Counted from the first letter of the stretch, positions 1 through 11,820 are shown. The stretch: DNA of 64,000 bases from Macrotis lagotis (GCF_037893015.1 NC_133666.1:654028957-654092956); one strand, 5' to 3'. Translations and numbers: made by a program. Notes: generated from the letters alone by a model not told the origin.

Positions 1-103
1 ATACCCCTCCCCCACGAATATAGATAGACTTGCTTGGGCGAAAAAAGTAAAGGGGAGAGAAAAAACATTAAAATTAAAAAATAATAGTAATATTGTAGGT
101 ATG

Positions 104-430
104 GCCAGGTGGCACAATGGACAAAGCACCAGCCCTGGAGCCATGAACACCTGAGCCCATATCCAGCCTTGTAAACCCAACAATCACCCAGCCATGTGAC
201 ATGCAAGCCATCCAATCCCCACTGCCCTGAAAAAACCAAAAAGAGAAAAAAAAAGACCCAAAATAAAATAAAATAGTTATACTAGTAGGGGTGGCTGGGT
301 GGCAGACAGAGCATTGGCCCTTGAGCCAGGAGCACCTGGGTCCAAATCCAGCCCAGACACCCAATGATCACCCTGCTATGTGGCCCCAGGCAGGCCATCC
401 AGCCCCACTTGCCCTGCACCCTCCCCCAAA
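104..430 (+). repeat. Two further decayed SINE bodies in the HAL1 copy A tail
   Basis: Bodies at about 104-240 (ATGGCCAGGTGGCACAATGG) and 288-425 (GGGGTGGCTGGGTGGCAGAC) are both on the + strand, each followed by an A-rich tail. They resemble the block at 635-782 in their changes (GGAGCCATGAACACC, GAGCCAGGAGCACC) more than the young SINE consensus. Confidence 0.6.
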
Positions 431-634
431 TAATAACAAAAAATGTGCTTCAGTCTTTGTTCCAACACCAACAACTCTGTCACAGGTGGATCTCATTCTT
501 TATGATAAGTCCCTCACAAAAGTTACTTCCATATTTTTCCACCGTTGCCATTGCTGATCGCAACTCCCTCCTTTCTTATTTCTCCACTACCATGTACTCT
601 ATTTTCTCTCTCCTTTCACTGTGACTCTGCTGTA

Positions 635-782
635 GGGTCGCTGAGTGGTGCAGCAGACAGATCCCTGGTCCTGGGGCCAAGAAGCCCTGAGCCCCCATAC
701 CACCCCTTAGGCCCAGAATCCACCTGGCCCTGTGGTCCTGGGCAGGCCTTCCAATCCCAGCCCCTTGCAAGAAGTAAAAAAG
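635..782 (+). repeat. SINE-derived block inside the HAL1 3' UTR (copy A)
   Basis: A decayed tRNA-SINE body (GGGTCGCTGAGTGGTGCAGC, then CCTGGTCCTGGGGCCAAGAAG) runs antisense to the host HAL1. The same block at the same place and orientation occurs in copies C (35100-35262) and D (48914-49045). It is missing from copy B, where the flanks meet at about 8718-8745. Confidence 0.7.
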
Positions 783-1248
783 AAAATGTGTTATATCTGA
801 CCACTCTCCCCCCATGGTCCATCCTCTCCTCCTTTATTCACATCCCCACCCCTTCCCCCTGCTCCCCCCCCTCCTTCTTACTCCAGATGTCTATACCCCA
901 TTGAGTATATTTGCTGTTTCCTCTCCTAGCCCTCTCTGATGAGAAGAAAGGTTCCCTCATTCCCCCTTGCCTCCCCCCTTCCATATCATTGCAATAGTTC
1001 ATTGTAATAAAAAAAATCTTATTATGTGAAATATCTTGGACTATTCCCCTCTCCTTTTTCTTTCTCCCATTCCATTTCCCTTTTTTTCTATTGACTCCAT
1101 TTTTACACCATATTTTATCTTTGAATTCAGCTTTCTCCTGTGCTTCAACTATAAAAGTTCCCTCTACCTGCTCTATTAACTGAGAAGGTTCATATGAATA
1201 TTATCAGTATCATTTTTCTATACATGCAGTTCATCCTCATTAAGTCCC

Positions 1249-2359
1249 TTATATTTCCCCCCTCTCCTCCAATCTCCATGCTTTACCTGAGTCCTGTATC
1301 TGAAGATCAAACCTTCTGTTCAGCTCTGGCCATTCCAAAAGGAACATTTGAAATTCCCCTGGTTCATTGAAAGTCCATCTTTTTCCCTGGAAGAGGACAT
1401 TCAGCCTTGCTGGGTAGTTCATTCTTGGCTGCATTCTAAGCTCTTTTGCCTTCCGGTATATTGTATTCCAAGCCCTACGAGCTTCCAATGTAGTTGCTGC
1501 TAAATCCTGTGTGATCCTGACTGCAGCTCCACGATATTTGAACTGTGTCCTTCTGGCTGCTTGTAATATTTTCTCTTTGACTTGGGAATTCTGGAACTTG
1601 GCTATAATATTCCTGGGTGTTGTTTTTTGGGGATCTCTTTCTCTGGGGTATTGGTGGATTCTCTCCATTTCTATTTTGCCCTCTGCTTCTAGAATATCAG
1701 GGCAATTTTCCTGTAGCAATTCTTTGAAAATGATGTCAAGGCTCTTTTCCTGATCATGACTTTCAGGTATTCCAATAATTTTTAAATTATCTTTCCTAAG
1801 TCTGTTTTCCATATCAGTTGTTTTTTCAATGAGATATTTCACATTTTCTTCTAATTTTTCATTTTTTTGGTTTTGAAGTATTGATTCCTGATTTCTGGTA
1901 AATTCATCAATCTCCCTGAATTCTATTCTTTGTCTGAAGGATTTGTTCTCCTCAGAGTTTTCTTATCTCTTTTTCCATCTGGCCAATTTTGCTTTTTAAA
2001 GCATTCTTCTCCTCAATAACTTTTTGAACTGTTTTATCCATTTGACCTAAGCTGGTTTTTAGCGTGCTATTTTCTTCAGCATTTTTTTGGATTTCCTTGA
2101 CTAAGCTGCTGACTTCATTTTCATGTTTTTCCTGCATCTCTCTCCTTTCTTTTCCCAGTTTTTCTCCCAACTCCCTCATTTGATTTTCAAAGTCTTTTTT
2201 GAGCTCTGTCATAGCCTGATACCAATTTCTGTTTTTCTTGGAGTCTTTAGATGCAGGAGCTTGTGCTTCCTCATCTTCAGATTGAGTATATTGATCCTTC
2301 TTGGGATCATAGATAATGTATTTCTCAATGGTATTCGTCTTTTTTCTCTGCTTGCTCAT
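1249..2359 (-). pseudogene. L1/HAL1 ORF1 protein, one frameshift
   Basis: ORF1p is the RNA-binding chaperone of L1-type elements. The start MSKQRKKTNTIEKYI at 2359 leads into a charged N-terminus, then a long heptad-rich coiled coil (about residues 50-135), then an RRM-like and C-terminal domain (GAAVRITQDLAATTLEARRAW; NYPARLNVLFQGKRW). The frame breaks near 1957, where copy C has two extra bases at the same place (AGAAAACTCTGAGG here, AGAAAGTTATCTGAGG there). Downstream the second frame is open to about 1249. A single small lesion in about 370 codons makes this the least decayed ORF1 in the window, so the copy is probably the youngest HAL1 here. Confidence 0.8.
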
Positions 2360-3117
2360 TTTCCCAGCCTAAGCCTGTTTTGGGGGTGCTTCCTGAGCTT
2401 TTGGGACACTCCCACAAGGGTCTCAGTGTGTGAGGCTCTGTCCTCCCTCCTGGTCTGTGAATGACCATAAGCACCTCCCTCTGCCACGGTGCTGAGGTGG
2501 GGGGATCCTGTTGTTCTATGGGGGGGGGGGCCCTAGCCTGTGATCAGGATCTGAATGTGATCAGAGCCCCAGAGTCCTGTTCCAGGGGCAGAGGACAGAG
2601 CTCTGCAGTCTCATTCTCTCTTCACTCCCCTCCCTCAGCTCAATGGGCTCAAGCCCTGGGGCCTCCTGCTTACCAGCTCCGCTTGCTTCTGTTTCCGGGT
2701 CTGAGCTGCCGAAAGACCAAGCGGCTGGCTGTGTGCCCTGAGGGCTGGGCTCCACATGCTCACTCTGGCAGAGGTCCCCCACTGTTCCCCCACTTTGTGC
2801 CCAGTGCTACCCAGGGTGCAGCTCAGGAGACTACCCCACTGCTGTGAGCCACGGCTCCCAGTGCCCTGGGGCTGCCTCCGGGAGGCTGAAGTTCTTTCGC
2901 TCTTACAGGCCACCCCTCCGGCAGGCTGCCCCTCCATCCCAGGGGAGCAGAGCCTTTCTGCTCTTTTCCAGGTTACCTTGAGTAGGAGAACTGCCTCACT
3001 GGGTCTCTTTGTGGGTTCTGTCTCTCGAAAGTTTAGTTAGAGTCCTTAGCTTATGAGTTTTATCAGAGAGCTCCTAAGACTCGATCCCTTCTTGTCGCCA
3101 TCTTGGCTCTGCCCCCC
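2360..3117 (-). promoter_or_regulatory. GC-rich 5' UTR/promoter region of HAL1 copy A
   Basis: About 750 bp between the element start and ORF1, clearly more GC-rich than its surroundings. L1-type elements carry their internal promoter here. Opposite-strand open frames in this stretch (for example 2461-2847) look like composition effects. No individual factor site is claimed. Confidence 0.45.
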
Positions 3118-3359
3118 ACCTAATATCATCTTTGCCAATTATCTAGGTGGAGGGTAAAACTATATATTGGTTTTGCCTAATTGCCTATATATTTGCCTAA
3201 TTGTTAAGTTATTTGAGACAATCTTTTATATAGCTGCTAATAATTTATACTTTTTTGAGAACTACCTTTCTATCTCTGTTGATGGCCATATTTATTCCTG
3301 AAGCCAGGCTGACTCTTTGTAATGATCACTTCAATGTCAAGATGACCACTAACTATGTT
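3118..3359. other. AT-rich stretch, nothing recognised
   Basis: Between HAL1 copy A and the next repeat I see no open frame, microsatellite or known repeat signature. Confidence 0.4.
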
Positions 3360-3640
3360 TTCATTTTTTATGTGATTTTATTGATATATTTTTGTCATTT
3401 ACATTTGCTACTATAGTCCTCCCTACAACCCTTCCTTGAGAACTTCCAAAAGAATAAAGTACAATAAAAGGGGAAGGGGGGGAAATAAACAAAACTAGCA
3501 TAATAAAAAAAAGCCTGATGTTTATATAGTATTCCCTACCCATGGTCCCTCATCTCTGTAAAGCAGGAAAAAAGGTGTTTTCTCATAGCTCTTCTCTGGG
3601 ACTAAGCTTTGTTATTATCATTTTGCAGCATTCTGGTTAT
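3360..3640 (-). repeat. Probable L1 3' UTR fragment
   Basis: The sequence resembles a frequent marsupial L1 3' end read in reverse: a T-rich start, then an A-rich core, then CATGGTCCCTCATCTCTG and the CTTCTCTGGGACTAAGCTTTG motif. The identification is from memory of the motif order only. Confidence 0.4.
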
Positions 3641-4008
3641 AACTTTTTATATTTGTCCTGCACATATGGAGCAGAAGGTGAATAGCATGAACAGTACTGG
3701 GATGGGTAAGAATGGTTTATGGATACTCACTGCCTGGTACATCATAGGAGGGTTTGGAGAAAAGAACAGCAAAACAGTCAGGGACAGACTTGAACATGGC
3801 TTTTTCTATCTTCACCATCCCATGGGGCAATATTCTGAATGGGGATATGTCCTCTAGTTGAATGTATAGAATTGCTGAGGTTGAGAATTTTCATAAGGCT
3901 TTGAAGCAAAGAGTTTGCTGTGGAAACTGTCATGTCTACAGTGGAGAAATGGAATCAGGGAACACAGACCAGTAGGAAAAGGCAGGATTTCTAAAAATTA
4001 ATCAGGAA

Positions 4009-4144
4009 GGGGGTGGCTAGGTGGCTCAGTGGATAAAGCACCAGCCCTGGAGTCAAATCCAGTCTCAGACACTTAATAATTACCTAGCTGTGTGGCCTTG
4101 GGTGAGCCACTTAACCCCATTTGCCTCGCAAAAACCTAGAAAAA
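4009..4144 (+). repeat. tRNA-derived marsupial SINE (young type), internally deleted
   Basis: Head GGGGTGGCTAGGTGGCTCAG and tail TTGCCTCGCAAAAACCTAG are present, but about 20 bp between the A and B box regions are missing (GGAGTCAAATCC). Flanking target duplication: ATTAATCAGGAAG / ATTAACCAGGAAG. Confidence 0.9.
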
Positions 4145-4539
4145 AAAATTAACCAGGAAGACTGTTAAAATATAATAATTACTGTAAGATTTTTTAAAAC
4201 TATTTTCCTAGTCAAAAGTTGATATTTTCTTAGTTAACTATGACAAAGTCCTAGCAGGATATTCTTTGAAAGGAAAACTTGTCCTTCCTTCCTTAATTCA
4301 GAAAATGTGTCCTCCTGAAACTTTGAAAGGAAGACTGGTCCTGCCCTCTTTAACAGCCTCCCTCCCCCCTACCATTTCTCATGGTTTTTGTTGGGGGAAA
4401 AAACATTTACAACAACCAGGAACAACTGTCCTGACCGAAAGTTTCACTATTGAATATTTGTGTTCTTTCCCTCCTCCATTTCCTCACAGTGCATTTGTAA
4501 GGTAATGAATGAGGGTTGTTGTTTCTTTTTTATAACTGT

Positions 4540-5290
4540 TGTGTTGAGAGAGAAAATTAATCCTTGGGAGTCTGTCAACCCAACCTTTCAGGTTTTATTT
4601 AGTTCCTGAGTTTTTAGATTTGCGTGAGGATAGTATTCCCATATTCCACAGTCCCTCTTGCTTGAAGATGACATAGGACATGGAAGACCTGTATGATATC
4701 TTGAGGTTTCTTAGTGAGTTTTGATGTGAAAGTCAAGAAGCCATTTGTCCCTAGAACTAAAATCAGAATATCCCATCTATGGGCAGATGTCCTTTTCTAG
4801 TTCTTTCATGGTGACTTGTAACTCAACGGTCTCAAAGATAGGGCTTGCACAACTGACTTCTATGTGGCTTCTAGGGTATCCTGTTTTCTTGTGTCCCACT
4901 CAAGGGTGTCACAGAATTATGCCCAGGTTGTGGGGGGGACTTCTTTGCCAAGAAAACACTAAATGGCATCACCTAGAGTCAGACATGACTGAAATGAATG
5001 AACAACAACAATTGGGGGGGGCTGGTAAGGAAGCCCAGGGAGCCGGTATCCAAAGAATCCTGCTGCATCTTCTTGTTGGTGAGGGGCTTCAAGATCAGGA
5101 GTTTTTCCTTGATGTTGGCAAGAATGTCCTGCTAGGACTTTGTCCATTGGAACCCCAGAAGTTTTACTTGTCAGAAAAGGCCCTGAACGTTGTCAGTTGT
5201 TAGTCCTTTGGTATAAATTGGTCAATCAACATGGTAAGGATAGTGTTCACTGCTTCTTCATTAGTTTCTGCTAATACAATATTATATATA
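4540..5290 (-). mobile_element. Fossil retroviral pol fragment (RT/RNase H region)
   Basis: Minus-strand translation resembles the end of reverse transcriptase and the start of RNase H of an endogenous retrovirus. No LTR is visible nearby. The fragment is heavily decayed with many breaks and carries a short SINE end at about 4950-5013. The class is not resolved. It is an old fossil with no coding capacity. Confidence 0.45.
4950..5013 (+). repeat. 3' end of a BovB-tailed SINE
   Basis: CTTTGCCAAGAAAACACTAA followed by AGTCAGACATGACTGAAATG and ACAACAACAA matches the 3' tail that several marsupial SINEs share with RTE-BovB elements. The 5' part is absent. Confidence 0.7.
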
Positions 5291-5764
5291 TATTTTTTTT
5301 TTCTATCAGTCAGTCAATAAGTTTTTATTCCATTTAATTTTGTTAGAGAACCATAAAAGTGTAATTCATCCTAAAGTATCCTGGATAGTAACCTTTCCAG
5401 GAAAAATCAAACTAGTCCTGGTCCTCAGCCCAAAGAGAACTAAAAAGAATGTCTAGGTCAAAATAACCATTGTATACCAGTCCCAGGAATAACCACCAGA
5501 ATCTCTGTAATAGTAACAGTGTCAAAAACAACCCTAAACTTTGTCAACTTCTTTATTCAAGCCCTGGTTATCTCTAGTCCACCTCCAAGTTCCATTGGCC
5601 TTACATATTGGCCCTTTCAGAGTTGTTGAGTTGTTGAATTGAGAGATGGCTCACCTGAGGACTCTAGTGTCCAGCAATTCCTTTATCAATATGCCCCCTT
5701 CGCCACCCAGGATTTTCTTCTCCCTCAACTATCCTAGGCAGTCATCCACCTAAGTATTTTTTTA
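5291..5764. other. Nothing recognised
   Basis: Plain AT-rich sequence with no repeat signature or reading frame I can support. Confidence 0.4.
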
Positions 5765-7155
5765 TTAATTTATTTATTTTCAGGCATATGCACATGTATA
5801 TTTTTTAAGTTACAAAATTTCCTTCCACCCTACCTTCCCACACCCCTCTCCTCAGCAGGGAACAGTCAGGTTAGCATTTTACAAACATATTCTAATAAAC
5901 ATGTTTACAGATTAGTAATTTTGAGTATGAGGAATTAGGATTAAAGGAGAGATAATTTTTATAAAGTGTTTATCATATTGTGAAGGGTTGGGTTTTTTTG
6001 TGTGTGTATGTTTTGTTTTGTTTTGTTTTCCTTCCTCTGGATGGGGCTAATATGGTCTATAGCCAGTCTAATACAGTTATCCAAGTGCTCTCCCCTGCTG
6101 AGAGGAGCTGCTTCCATCAAGGCTGTTCATCTCACAATGCTGTTGTTGATATGTACATTATTCTCTTGGTTCTACTCCCTTCACTCAGCATCAGATCCCG
6201 TAAGTCATTTCATGCTTTTCTAGAGCCCAACAATTTATGATTTCTTATAGAATAATATTATTTCATAGTATTTATGTACCATAACTTGTTTAGCCATTCC
6301 CCAATTAATGGGCATCCCCTTAATTTCCAATCTTTGTCACTACAAAGAGAGCTGTTATGAATATTTCAAAATATGTAGGACTTTTTTAATATAATTTCTT
6401 CTGATATAGAACTAGAATTGGGATTTCTGGGTCAAAAGGCATATATGAATAGTTTTATTGCTCTTTGGGCATAGTTCCATATTGCTCTTCAGAAAGGCTG
6501 TATCCGTTCATAACTCCACTATCCTAATCCTCCCACAACTGCTCCAACATTGATCATTTTCTCTTTTTTCTCATCTTGGCCAATCTGATAGGTGTGAGAT
6601 GATATCTCATTGTTGTTTTAATTTGCATTTCTCTAATCAATAATGATTTGGAACATTTTTTCATATGATTATATATAGCTTTAATTTCTTCATTTGAAAA
6701 CTGTTCACATTCTTTGACCATTTATCAATTGAGGAATGACTTGTGATCTTACAAAATTGATGCAATTCTCTATGTATTTTAGAAATGATACCTTTATCAG
6801 AATTTCTAGTTGTGAAGATTGTTTCCCAACTTTCTGCTTTCCTTCTGATTTTGGCAGCATTGATTTTATTTGTATAAAAACTTTTTAATTTAATACCATC
6901 AAATTCATTCATTTTGAAATTTATAATATGCTCTAATTCTTGTTTGGTCAAAAATTTATTCCCTTTCCAAAGATATGATAGATTATTTCTTCCTCTATTA
7001 ATTTATCTTTGGTATCAGTCTTCATGTCTAAATCCTTTTGATCTTATTTTGATATAGAGTGTGAGATGAGAATCTATGCCTAATTTTTGCCATACTATTT
7101 TCCAGTTTTCCAACAATTTCTTTCAAATAGTGAGTTCTTTTCCCAGAGGCTGATG
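5765..7155 (-). mobile_element. 5'-truncated L1, ORF2 C-terminus and 3' UTR
   Basis: Minus-strand frames encode the ORF2 C-terminal region. 6661-6951 carries MTKQELEHIINFKMNEFDG, then ESWETIFTTRNSDKGIISKI and [11 protein letters not shown], which correspond to the human ORF2 stretch FANYASDKGLISRIYKELKQ. A further part matches the segment before the stop (TTAATTGGGGAATGGCTAAA, about 6294-6313 in reverse). The 3' UTR runs to about 5765. Multiple stops make it inactive. Confidence 0.8.
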
Positions 7156-7395
7156 TCAGCATCTGACTTCCAAAGAGAAATCCTTATTTTCTTTAACAAG
7201 GAGAATGACACTTTTTCGCATCCCTTTCTCAACTCTGGGCCACAAGCAGAGCCTCAAAGAATATGAGCTCCTCAAAGAAAGAGCCAATTTTGTTTTTTGC
7301 CTTTATAACTTCATCAGTTTGCATTTCATACAACAGAATCTTAGTAAAGATTTGTTGAACAGAAGTCCAACACAAACCCTTTCCCAGTATGACAA
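7156..7395. other. Nothing recognised
   Basis: Short open frames on both strands here (7205-7405 +, 7229-7447 -) have no recognisable protein features. Confidence 0.35.
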
Positions 7396-7403
7396 GAACC
7401 AAT

Positions 7404-7520
7404 GACTGGAGACAGGAGGACTTGAGTTCAAATTTGACCTCAGACACTTAATAATTACTTATGTGACTTTGGGCAAGTCACTTAACCCCACTGCCTTAAA
7501 TAAATTTAAAAAAAAAAACA
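7404..7520 (+). repeat. tRNA-derived marsupial SINE, 5'-truncated
   Basis: Begins within the SINE body (GGAGACAGGAGGACTTGAG) and ends in a poly(A)-like tail at about 7507-7518. AAGAACCA occurs on both sides as a target duplication. Confidence 0.85.
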
Positions 7521-7529
7521 AAGAACCAA

Positions 7530-8399
7530 AAACTCTCACTGGAATATGCTCAGAATAACAATTCCTGGGTTCTAGGATACCATATGAAAGTTTGGGAGAG
7601 GGGGAGTGCTGCTCTTAACTATTTATAAGACATAACTGAGGGACTTATACTTTGAGATGACTGAGTCCCCTTATCAGTTGAATAGCAGAGAACTCTGGAT
7701 GTATAACATAGGATGACCTACCTCCTAACCCAGTTTTCTTTTTCTAGTGTTACTCAAGAAAGAATTGTTTTGATTTGCACACTGAGAATCAAGTATGAGA
7801 GAATTGGCTAGCCCCCATTGCCTACCCCAACCTTCAGGTGAACACATTCACATGGAAATTATGTCCTGCTTGGTTAAGCCTAAACTTGGATTTGGGATGC
7901 TTCTTTTGTGCTGTTTCTTTCTTGATCTAGGTGAATTAGTAACCCTTAGAAGTGTCCAGTCCTGGAGGTAATTTTGTGAGGTAGAGAAATCAAAAGACCT
8001 TGAATCCTATTGGGTTGGAGCTACCTCCAGGGAGAGGAAGAATGTGAAAGCCTAGCCATTTTGGCAGCAGACATGCCCCTGAATTGTTTGAATTGTTTGG
8101 ACAATGCCAAAATAAGGAGAAAAGTAAAATGACCACCGTGGCCACACCTGGGAAAACTATCTCAGAAGATGGGTTGAATCAGGTTGAAGGTAACTGACAG
8201 GACTCAAATCCATAGGTGGGGGAAGTGGGAGGGAAATGTCAACTGCAAACATGTGAAGACTTCTTCTTCTCCTCCCGCCCCCCCATGGGCTGATAAGAAC
8301 AATTTGTTCCAAGACTGGTAATAGATAAGGAGACTATCCTCAAGCTTTGATTGGCTCAGAGGACTACAGACAAAGCACAGACATCACTTACTGGCAAAA
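7530..8399. other. 0.9 kb without recognised content
   Basis: Relatively GC-balanced, non-repetitive-looking sequence between a SINE and HAL1 copy B. I see no long open frame, no clear LTR boundary and no known repeat. Confidence 0.4.
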
Positions 8400-8408
8400 G
8401 GACTACAA

Positions 8409-11033
8409 TTTTTTTTATTTATTTTATATTATTACAATAATCTTGTGAGAGTAATCATAAACCCCCTCCCCCCCCCCCAAAAAAGATGAGAAATCTCAAG
8501 AATAGTGAGAGAGAAAAAAAAGTGTACTTCAGACTGTGTTCAGATTCCAATGGCTCTGTCTCTGGGATGTGTTGCCTTCCCCATCATAGCTACCAGAGAA
8601 GTTGCTTCAATATTTTTCGTACAGTTGCTATCACTTGCTGTATTTCCCTCCACTCTATTCCTCCCTACTCTCATCTATTCCATTCTCTCTCTCTCCTTTA
8701 ATCCTGTCCCTGTTCAGAAGTGTGTTGTATCTGAGTACCCTTTCCCACCAACTTCCTCTCCTCTATCACCTACTCCCCACTTCCCTCCCCCATTCACCCT
8801 TATCCCATCCCTTTCCTCTCATTTTTCTCTAGGGTAAGATAGATTTCTATAGCCTATTAAGTGTGTATGTTATTTCCACTCTGAGTCATTTCTGATAAGA
8901 ATGAAGGCTCACTCACTCCCCCTCCACCCCATAGTAAAAGCTTTTTCTTGACTATTATGTGAAATTTTTTAGCCCCTTCTTCCTCTCCTTTGTCTTCCTC
9001 CCAGTACTTTTCATTACTATCATTGACTCCATCTTATTACTATATAATACCATTATATTCAGCTCCTTCCTGTGCCTTGTATATACACGCATCTTCTAAC
9101 AGCTCTTATAAATGAGAAAGTTCATGTAAGTTATCAGTATCTTCTTCCCATGCAGGAATATAAGCATCATTCAAGTTCAACATCGTTAAGTTCCTCATAA
9201 TTAGTCCTCATCCATCTCCTCTATGGCTCCCCCAATTCCTGTACTTGGAGAGGTCAAACTTTCTGTTCAGCTCTGGTTGTTTCAATAGGAAAGTTTGAAA
9301 GTCCCCTGTTTCACTGAAAGTCCATCTTTTCCCCTGAAAGAGGATATTCAGTTTTGCTGGGTAGTTGATTCTTGATTGCAAACTAAGATCTTTTGCCTTC
9401 CAGAATATCATGTTCTAAGCCCTACAGGCCCTTAATGTAGATGCTGCCAGATCCTGTGTAATCCTGACAATAGAACCACAGTAGTTGAATTGCTTGTTTC
9501 TGGAAGTTTTTAGTATTTTCTCTTTGACTTGGGTATTTGGGAGTTTGGCTATAATATTCCTGGAAGTTTTTTTTTGGAGGGGGGGAATCTCTTTCAGGAG
9601 GTGATTAGTGAATTCCCTCAATTTCTATTTTACCCTCTGCTTCTAGGATCTCAAGACAATTTTGCCACATTATTTCTTGAAAAATGAAGTCTAGGCTCTT
9701 TTCCTGGTCATGACTTTCAGGTAGTCCAAAATTTTTAAATTATCTCTTCTGGATCTGTTTTCAAAATTGGTTGTTTTTCCAATGCAATATTTCACATTTT
9801 CTTCTAATTTTTGTTTTTTTGGTATAGTTTTAGTTTTTCCTGAGTTCTCACAAAGTCATCAGCTTCCTTTAGTTCCATTATGCTTTTGAAGGAGTCATTT
9901 TCTTCAGAGAGATTTTTTATCTCCTTTTCCAGCTGGCCAATTCTGCTTTTTAAGGCATTCTTCTCCTCATTTGCCTTTTTGTTGCTTTTTTCTATTTGGC
10001 CTAAACTGGTTTTTAATATGTTATTTTCTTCAGTATTTTTTTTTGTATTTCTTTCACCAAGTTGCTGACTTGGTTTTCATGATTTATCTGCATTGCCCTC
10101 ATTTCTCCTCCCAATTGTTTCTCTACCTCCCTTAATTGCTTTTCAAAGTCTTTTTTGAACTCATCCAGAGCCTGATCCAATTTTCTATTTCTCATGGAGG
10201 TTTTGGATACAGAAGCTTTGATTTTGTCATCATCTAAGTATGTATTTTGATCCTCTGTGGGACCAAAGTAATTTTCTATGGTCAGATTCCTCTTTTTCTG
10301 TTTGCTCATTTCCTCAGCCTGTGACTGATTTACTGCACTTCCAAGATTTTTGGGGGTTTGGGGGGGTACAACCCACAGGAACCTTAATTCCTCCAAGGTC
10401 CTATGAGAGGCTCTGACTGTTCTCTTGCCTGTGTTCAGGCCTTCCCCCTTTGCCCTGGAGCTATGAGGATGGTCCCTACTCAGCTGTGGTGGTGTTGTGG
10501 GGGTCCATCCTGCAATCTGGATAAGAGTGTGGGCAAACAGCTGAGTCCTGCCCCAGGGAGAGCAGAGAGACCTCTGCAGTCTCCCCGACCCCTTTAACAT
10601 CTATGTGCTGAGAGCTCTGGACATGCTAGTTGAGTCTGCCAACTCCAGCTGCAGGTTCTCACTGCAAGGCTTCTCTGAGGCCGGAGCTCTGCTCTGCACT
10701 CACTCTGGTGCAGCAGTTCTCTCACTACCCCTTCCAGCTGTCCCCAATAATCCCTGGGCCAAGAAAACCATCCCCTCTGCCACCAACCCAGGTGCCCAGC
10801 CTAGCTGCTGCTGCTGCTCTGTGGCTTTTTCCAAACCCTGGTCCTGGTGGAACAAACCTTTCCTGTGGAACTTCTAAATTGTTTTGGACTGCGAAATTCT
10901 ATCACTCAGTCTTTCTGTGGGTTCTGCCCCTCTAAATTTTGGCTAGAGTCATAATTTGATGTTTTTTGGAGTTTGTGGGGGAAACAAGTTTCCAAGAATT
11001 CCTGCCTTCCTGCTGACATCTTGGTTCCACCCT
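8409..11033 (-). mobile_element. Full-length HAL1-type element, copy B
   Basis: A complete 2.6-kb element on the minus strand: leader (GGTGGAACCAAGATG) at the right end, 5' region, ORF1 from 10309, about 0.8-kb tail with a G-run (read as a C-run at 8462-8478) and an A-rich 3' end. It is bounded by GGACTACAA at 8400-8408 and 11034-11042, a 9-bp target duplication. No ORF2 lies between ORF1 and the 3' end, so the ORF1-only structure is original and not a truncation. It lacks the SINE block found in copies A, C and D. Confidence 0.8.
9208..10309 (-). pseudogene. L1/HAL1 ORF1 protein, decayed
   Basis: Starts at MSKQKKRNLTIENYFGPTED (10309), then a coiled-coil stretch (DEFKKDFEKQLREVEKQLGG), and later, in other frames, KTSRNIIAKLPNTQVKEKIL, SIVRITQDLAASTL and NYPAKLNILFQGKRWTF. 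At least two frame changes and stops separate these parts. The first frame also stays open upstream of the usual start, to 10600. More diverged than copy A. Confidence 0.75.
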
Positions 11034-11616
11034 GGACTACAAAATTTTTTAAGGAAAAATTAGCTTAAATTGCATGGAGGACAGGGGAGATGTTAGGATA
11101 CTGTTCATATTATATATAATGATTAAATTTATAAGGGAAAGATAATCAATAAAAAGACATAGTAAGACAATGATAGTATGACAGTTTAATATTTTTCAGG
11201 CAATTTAAAAAATATAGAATTGAACAAAATTGAAAAATTTTGAGATCAAAAAACTTATAGTGTCTTCTGAGTGGGAACATTGAACTATATGTGCATGTAT
11301 AGAAATATATATGTATGTATATATGTACATATGTTATGTATGTGTATTCTCAGCAGCACAGAGTCCCTTTATAAAAGTAGAGCATGTGCTAAAGTATAGA
11401 AGAATTGTAAGTAAACATAAAAATGGCAAAAATACTAAACATATTCTTTAAAGAACATTATATAATAGCAATATAGTAATAGATTTAAGGAACACAGACA
11501 AGAGATATAGACAAATGAAGATTTATTACTAACATTATGAATAATTAATGGGTCAAAGAACAAATCATAGAAACAACTAATAACTTTGAAAAAGAGAATG
11601 TCACTGTGAGGTTCTT

Positions 11617-11758
11617 TTTTGTTTGTTTTGCAATTAGTGACTTGCCCAAGGTCACACAGCTAGGTAATTAATTATTAAGTGTCTGAGGCTGCATCTGAAC
11701 TCAGGTCCTCCTGACTCCAGGACTGGTGCTCTATCCACTGTACCATCTAGCTGACTCC
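11617..11758 (-). repeat. tRNA-derived marsupial SINE
   Basis: Reverse-orientation body (GTGACTTGCCCAAGGTCACA ... GGTGCTCTATCCACTGTACC) with its T-rich tail at the left end, inserted in the L1 ORF2 remnant. Confidence 0.9.
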
Positions 11759-11820
11759 CAAAATTTCTGATATGTAGTGAAAGCAGTCCTTATAGGAAAA
11801 CATATCTATCCCATGGAAGA

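Larger units (their letters stand above)
1..3117 (-). mobile_element. HAL1-type (half-L1) retrotransposon, copy A
   Basis: On the minus strand the element starts at about 3117 with an L1-like leader (GAGCCAAGATGGCG), followed by about 750 bp of GC-rich 5' region, then an L1 ORF1 (2359 to about 1249), then an AT-rich 3' region with no ORF2. The 3' region ends near the window edge in a G-run (read as CCCCTCCCCC at 5-14 on the + strand), which copies B and C share. ORF1 followed directly by a tail is the hallmark of HAL1 elements, known from placentals and opossum. The left end may lie outside the window. Family assignment is by structure and memory, not by a library search. Confidence 0.75.

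Noticed and set aside
2461-2847. 128-codon plus-strand frame, overlapping frames on both strands to 3040
   Set aside because: It lies antisense in the GC-rich 5' region of HAL1 copy A; no known protein features. Explained by composition.
3609-3857. 82-codon plus-strand frame
   Set aside because: No known motif, partly in probable L1-derived sequence, no splice or promoter context.
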